Shown piece by piece: positions 61,275-64,000 of a DNA stretch of 64,000 nt (position 1 is its first letter; every line of letters starts with the position of its first letter). The notes under the pieces are model-generated. The model saw only the letters and a program-made list of their open reading frames with translations. It was not told the DNA's origin and did no database searches. Source of the stretch: Clostridium tetanomorphum (GTDB lineage: Bacteria > Bacillota > Clostridia > Clostridiales > Clostridiaceae); assembly GCF_017873215.1 (NCBI RefSeq), contig NZ_JAGGKA010000005.1:179216-243215 (forward strand). Reading direction: 5' to 3'. The position numbers and the translations under genes were made by a program.

Positions 61275-63359
61275 TTATAATGTTTCCTTCTCTCTTTTTC
61301 TTTCTTCAATTATTTTACTTGCTTCTGTTGCTGGTACTTCCTCATATCTTTCAAATTTCATACTGAAACTTCCTTTTGCTTGAGTTAATGATCTTAAATC
61401 TGTTGCATACTTAAACATTTCAACTTGTGGAACTTCTGCTATAACTTTTTGCAATTTACCTGATTGTTCCATACCTAATACTCTTCCTCTTTTCTTGTTT
61501 ATATCCCCTATTATATCTCCCATATATTCATCTGGTACTATAACTTCTACATGCATTATTGGCTCCAATAAAATAGGTTCTGCATCCTGCATGCCCTTTT
61601 TATAAGCTATTGATGCAGCCATCTTAAATGCCATTTCTGATGAATCCACAGGATGATATGAACCATCATGTAATGTTGCCTTTAATCTTATAACTGGATA
61701 TCCCGCTAAAACTCCATGTTGTATACATTCCTTTAACCCCTTCTCTACAGCTGGAATATACTGTTTTGGAACAACTCCTCCTACTATTTTATCTACAAAT
61801 TCTAAATCGTCTCCTTCGAATCTTGGTTCAAATTTTATTTTTACATCTCCATATTGTCCATGTCCTCCAGATTGCTTTTTATGTTTTCCTTGAACATCTG
61901 ATGTCTTTTTTATAGTTTCTCTATAAGGAACTTTAGGTAATTGTAATTCTACTTCCGCTCCAAATTTATTTTTTAATTTACAAGCAATTACTTCCAAATG
62001 CGTCTCTCCAGTACCAGATATTATTGTCTCTGCATTCTCAATATCTCTAGTTATTTTAAATGTAGGGTCTTCTTCCAATAACCTAGAAAGCCCAGAATAA
62101 ATCTTATCTTCATCATTTTTAGATTTGGGAACTGCTGCCATAGACATTGATGGCTCAGGGAAATTTGTCTCTTCATAAATTATTGTATAATTGATATCAC
62201 ATAATGTATCTCCAGTATTGGTATATTGCAGTTTATTTACTGCTCCTATATCTCCAGCAATTATTTCATTAGTTGCAACTTGTTGCTTGCCCTTCATAAA
62301 ATATAAAGCACCTAGTTTCTCCTGTTTATCTTTATTTGAATTATATACAATTATATCTTGTTTTGCTTTACCTGTAATAACTCTAAACATAGATAATTTA
62401 CCTATAAATGGATCTGCTATAGTTTTAAAAACAAATGCTGAAAACGGAGAATCTTCTGATATTTTTACATCTATTTCTTTGTTATCTTTTAAGGTTTTAG
62501 CTTTTAAAGTAGACACCTCTTCTGGAGACGGAAAGCATTCTATAATATCATCTAATAATGTTTTAATTCCTTTCCCTGTTAAAGCTGATCCACACATAAC
62601 TGGAGCAATTTCCCCCATAGCACAGCCATTAATTAACCCTCTATATATTTCCTCTTCACTTAATGTCCCTTCACTAAAATACTTATCTAATAATTGCTCA
62701 TTTGTTTCAGCTACAGCTTCCATTATCATATTCTTGCACTCTTCAACTTTATCTTTTAAATCACTTGGTATTTCTGCATCTTCTATATCATCAGTTTTTG
62801 GATTATATATTCTAGCTTTATTTGAAATTACATTTATGACCCCTTGAAATCCAAGTTCTTCGCCAATTGGGTATTGAATAGGAACTACAGATATTCCAAA
62901 TTTCTCTTTTAATTCAGATAAGCTTTTTTGAAAATTACTATTTTCCCTATCTAATTTATTTATATAAAAGGCTCTTGGTAGCTTATGCTCATTAACATAT
63001 TCCCAAGCCTTTTCTGTTCCAACTTGAACTCCAGATGTACCTGATAAAACTATAAGTGCAACATCTATAGCTCTTAATCCTTGAATTACTTCTCCTACAA
63101 AATCAAAATATCCTGGCATATCTAATAAATTTATTTTTACATTATTCCATTCACATTGTGCCACTGAAGTAGATATAGAAATCTTTCTTCTTTTTTCTTC
63201 TGAATCATAATCCATTGTGCTTGTTTCTTCATCCACTTTTCCAAATCTATCTGTTGATTTAGTTCGATAAAGTATTGCGTCTGCTAAAGTTGTCTTGCCT
63301 GATCCACTATGACCTATAATTCCTAGGTTCCTCAAGTTTTTTGTTTTATATTCTTTCAT
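61275..63359 (-). CDS. EF-G-like GTPase (EF-G2 type)
   Basis: I start at ATG 63359 (GGGGGAATTGCTT upstream), giving 694 residues. G1 is GHSGSGKTTLADAI, G3 is DMPGYFDFVGEVI, and G4 is NKLDRENSN. Domains II-V follow EF-G (KQSGGHGQYGDVKIKF and the end GYPVIRLKATLHDGSYHPVD). In the normal EF-G DTPGH, the catalytic His is replaced by Tyr, as in the EF-G2 subfamily, whose GTPase is slow and whose role is not settled. It stands alone after the rRNA-tRNA region, far from the str operon. Confidence 0.92.
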   Translation of the reverse strand: MKEYKTKNLRNLGIIGHSGSGKTTLADAILYRTKSTDRFGKVDEETSTMDYDSEEKRRKISISTSVAQCEWNNVKINLLDMPGYFDFVGEVIQGLRAIDVALIVLSGTSGVQVGTEKAWEYVNEHKLPRAFYINKLDRENSNFQKSLSELKEKFGISVVPIQYPIGEELGFQGVINVISNKARIYNPKTDDIEDAEIPSDLKDKVEECKNMIMEAVAETNEQLLDKYFSEGTLSEEEIYRGLINGCAMGEIAPVMCGSALTGKGIKTLLDDIIECFPSPEEVSTLKAKTLKDNKEIDVKISEDSPFSAFVFKTIADPFIGKLSMFRVITGKAKQDIIVYNSNKDKQEKLGALYFMKGKQQVATNEIIAGDIGAVNKLQYTNTGDTLCDINYTIIYEETNFPEPSMSMAAVPKSKNDEDKIYSGLSRLLEEDPTFKITRDIENAETIISGTGETHLEVIACKLKNKFGAEVELQLPKVPYRETIKKTSDVQGKHKKQSGGHGQYGDVKIKFEPRFEGDDLEFVDKIVGGVVPKQYIPAVEKGLKECIQHGVLAGYPVIRLKATLHDGSYHPVDSSEMAFKMAASIAYKKGMQDAEPILLEPIMHVEVIVPDEYMGDIIGDINKKRGRVLGMEQSGKLQKVIAEVPQVEMFKYATDLRSLTQAKGSFSMKFERYEEVPATEASKIIEERKREKETL

Positions 63360-63510
63360 AAGCAATTCCCCCTAACATACTTTTGTCCCTAATTAAATAT
63401 ATTCTATTAAAAATTAAAAAATCCTTTTAAATAAAATATAATTTTCTAAATTATTTGACATTATAGATTTTAATATATCTTTCATTTTTTCTACAATTCA
63501 TGACAAAATA

Positions 63511-63550
63511 AATAACAGTTGTCTAATTTATTATTAAACAACTGTTATTT
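63511..63550 (-). terminator. Terminator after the 5S rRNA and tRNA-Asn
   Basis: AATAACAGTTGT and ACAACTGTTATT form a 12-base-pair stem around a 16-base A/T loop, followed on the minus strand by TATTTTGTC. It ends the rRNA operon about 50 bases past tRNA-Asn. Confidence 0.8.
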
Positions 63551-63600
63551 ATCTGTTTTATTATATAATCCTTAATAAAATTTATACAAAAAATAAAAAA

Positions 63601-63675
63601 TGGCTCCGTGGAGAGGATTCGAACCTCCAGCCCTTCGGTTAACAGCCGAATGCTCCACCATTGAGCTACCACGGA
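63601..63675 (-). tRNA. tRNA-Asn (GTT)
   Basis: A 75-base cloverleaf begins TCCGTGG and ends CCACGGA-G-CCA with CCA encoded. The anticodon loop CTGTTAA between TTCGG and CCGAA gives GTT. It is the last gene of the rRNA operon, 13 bases after 5S rRNA. Confidence 0.96.
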
Positions 63676-63688
63676 ACATTAACATTTA

Positions 63689-63805
63689 ACCTGGCAACGA
63701 CTTACTCTCCCACAGGGCCTCCCCTGCAGTACCATCAGCGCTTTGAAGCTTAACCATCGTGTTCGGTATGGGAACGGGTGTTACCTTCAAGCCATAATCA
63801 CCAGA
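63689..63805 (-). rRNA. rrf: 5S ribosomal RNA
   Basis: About 117 bases, reading from CTGGTGATTATGGCTTGAAG through CCCGTTCCCATACCGAACAC (the conserved loop) to GAGAGTAAGTCGTTGCCAGG. The ends pair. It lies about 110 bases past the 23S rRNA end. Boundaries are within a few bases. Confidence 0.95.
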
Positions 63806-63912
63806 TGCTGATTTATAGAAATCTTCGATTTCATTTTAAATCAGTACTTCTCAGCTTTAGCTGTGAAGCTTCCTTGAGAGAAGTTCTCTCAAAATTGCAC
63901 AGAGTTTAAATT

Positions 63913-64000
63913 TTAGATCAAGCCCTCGACCTATTAGTACTAGTCAGCTGAATGTATTACTACACTTACACCTCTAGCCTATCAACCTTGTGTTCTTCAA
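63913..64000 (-). rRNA. rrl: 23S ribosomal RNA, 3' end (partial)
   Basis: The minus strand reads GGCTAGAGGTGTAAGTGTAG, then CAGCTGACTAGTACTAATAG and GTCGAGGGCTTGATC, the universal 3' end of bacterial 23S rRNA. The rest lies beyond the right edge. The 3' boundary is approximate. Confidence 0.95.

Overview
The window is from a low-GC Gram-positive anaerobe of the genus Clostridium. Coding strands are A/T rich. Sporulation genes (cwlD, sigH), a rubrerythrin, T-box control and an adenosylcobalamin glutamate mutase are all present. The 137-residue GlmS (MutS) subunit looks, from memory, the same as the classic Clostridium tetanomorphum protein, so that species or a very close relative is the best guess. 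Nearly everything is transcribed from the minus strand (right to left); only rubrerythrin and one small orphan gene are on the plus strand.

Layout in transcription order, from the right end: the 3' end of a 23S rRNA gene, 5S rRNA and tRNA-Asn; an EF-G-like GTPase; rubrerythrin (plus strand); a small unknown gene, a ROK kinase remnant and a histidine phosphatase; the CtsR heat-shock operon (ctsR-mcsA-mcsB-clpC) with its operator; radA and disA; a small plus-strand gene; yacL and ispD; then proS under a proline T-box, followed by ilvA, cysS, mrnC, thyX, rlmB, rae1 and sigH. Next come tRNA-Gly and tRNA-Thr just upstream of a tuf gene, then rpmG-secE-nusG-rplK-rplA, rplJ-rplL behind an L10 leader, rpoB-rpoC, an L7Ae-like gene, rpsL-rpsG-fusA-tuf (a second tuf copy), and the S10-spc-alpha superoperon from rpsJ to rplQ. 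After that come the ECF transporter module ecfA1-ecfA2-ecfT with truA, rplM-rpsI, cwlD, a GntR regulator, and the start of the glutamate mutase operon (glmS, glmL) running off the left end.

The order from radA to rpsI closely follows the Bacillus subtilis chromosome. Lineage differences include proS, ilvA and thyX in the cys/sig region and the absence of ispF next to ispD. The genes together build and control the translation and transcription machinery (almost all large operon r-proteins, RNA polymerase alpha, beta and beta', EF-Tu twice, EF-G, SecY/SecE, NusG).

The best novel leads are regulatory and genomic rather than a new enzyme system. They are a promoter plus about 200-nt multi-branched leader in front of rpsJ; a clear competing-hairpin attenuator before rplJ; a likely ATT start and palindromic operator on the GntR gene; a perfectly duplicated 1.2-kb tuf block; an internally deleted ROK kinase; and a small plus-strand orphan with a MazG-like tail. 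I saw no CRISPR array, insertion sequence, prophage or defence system.
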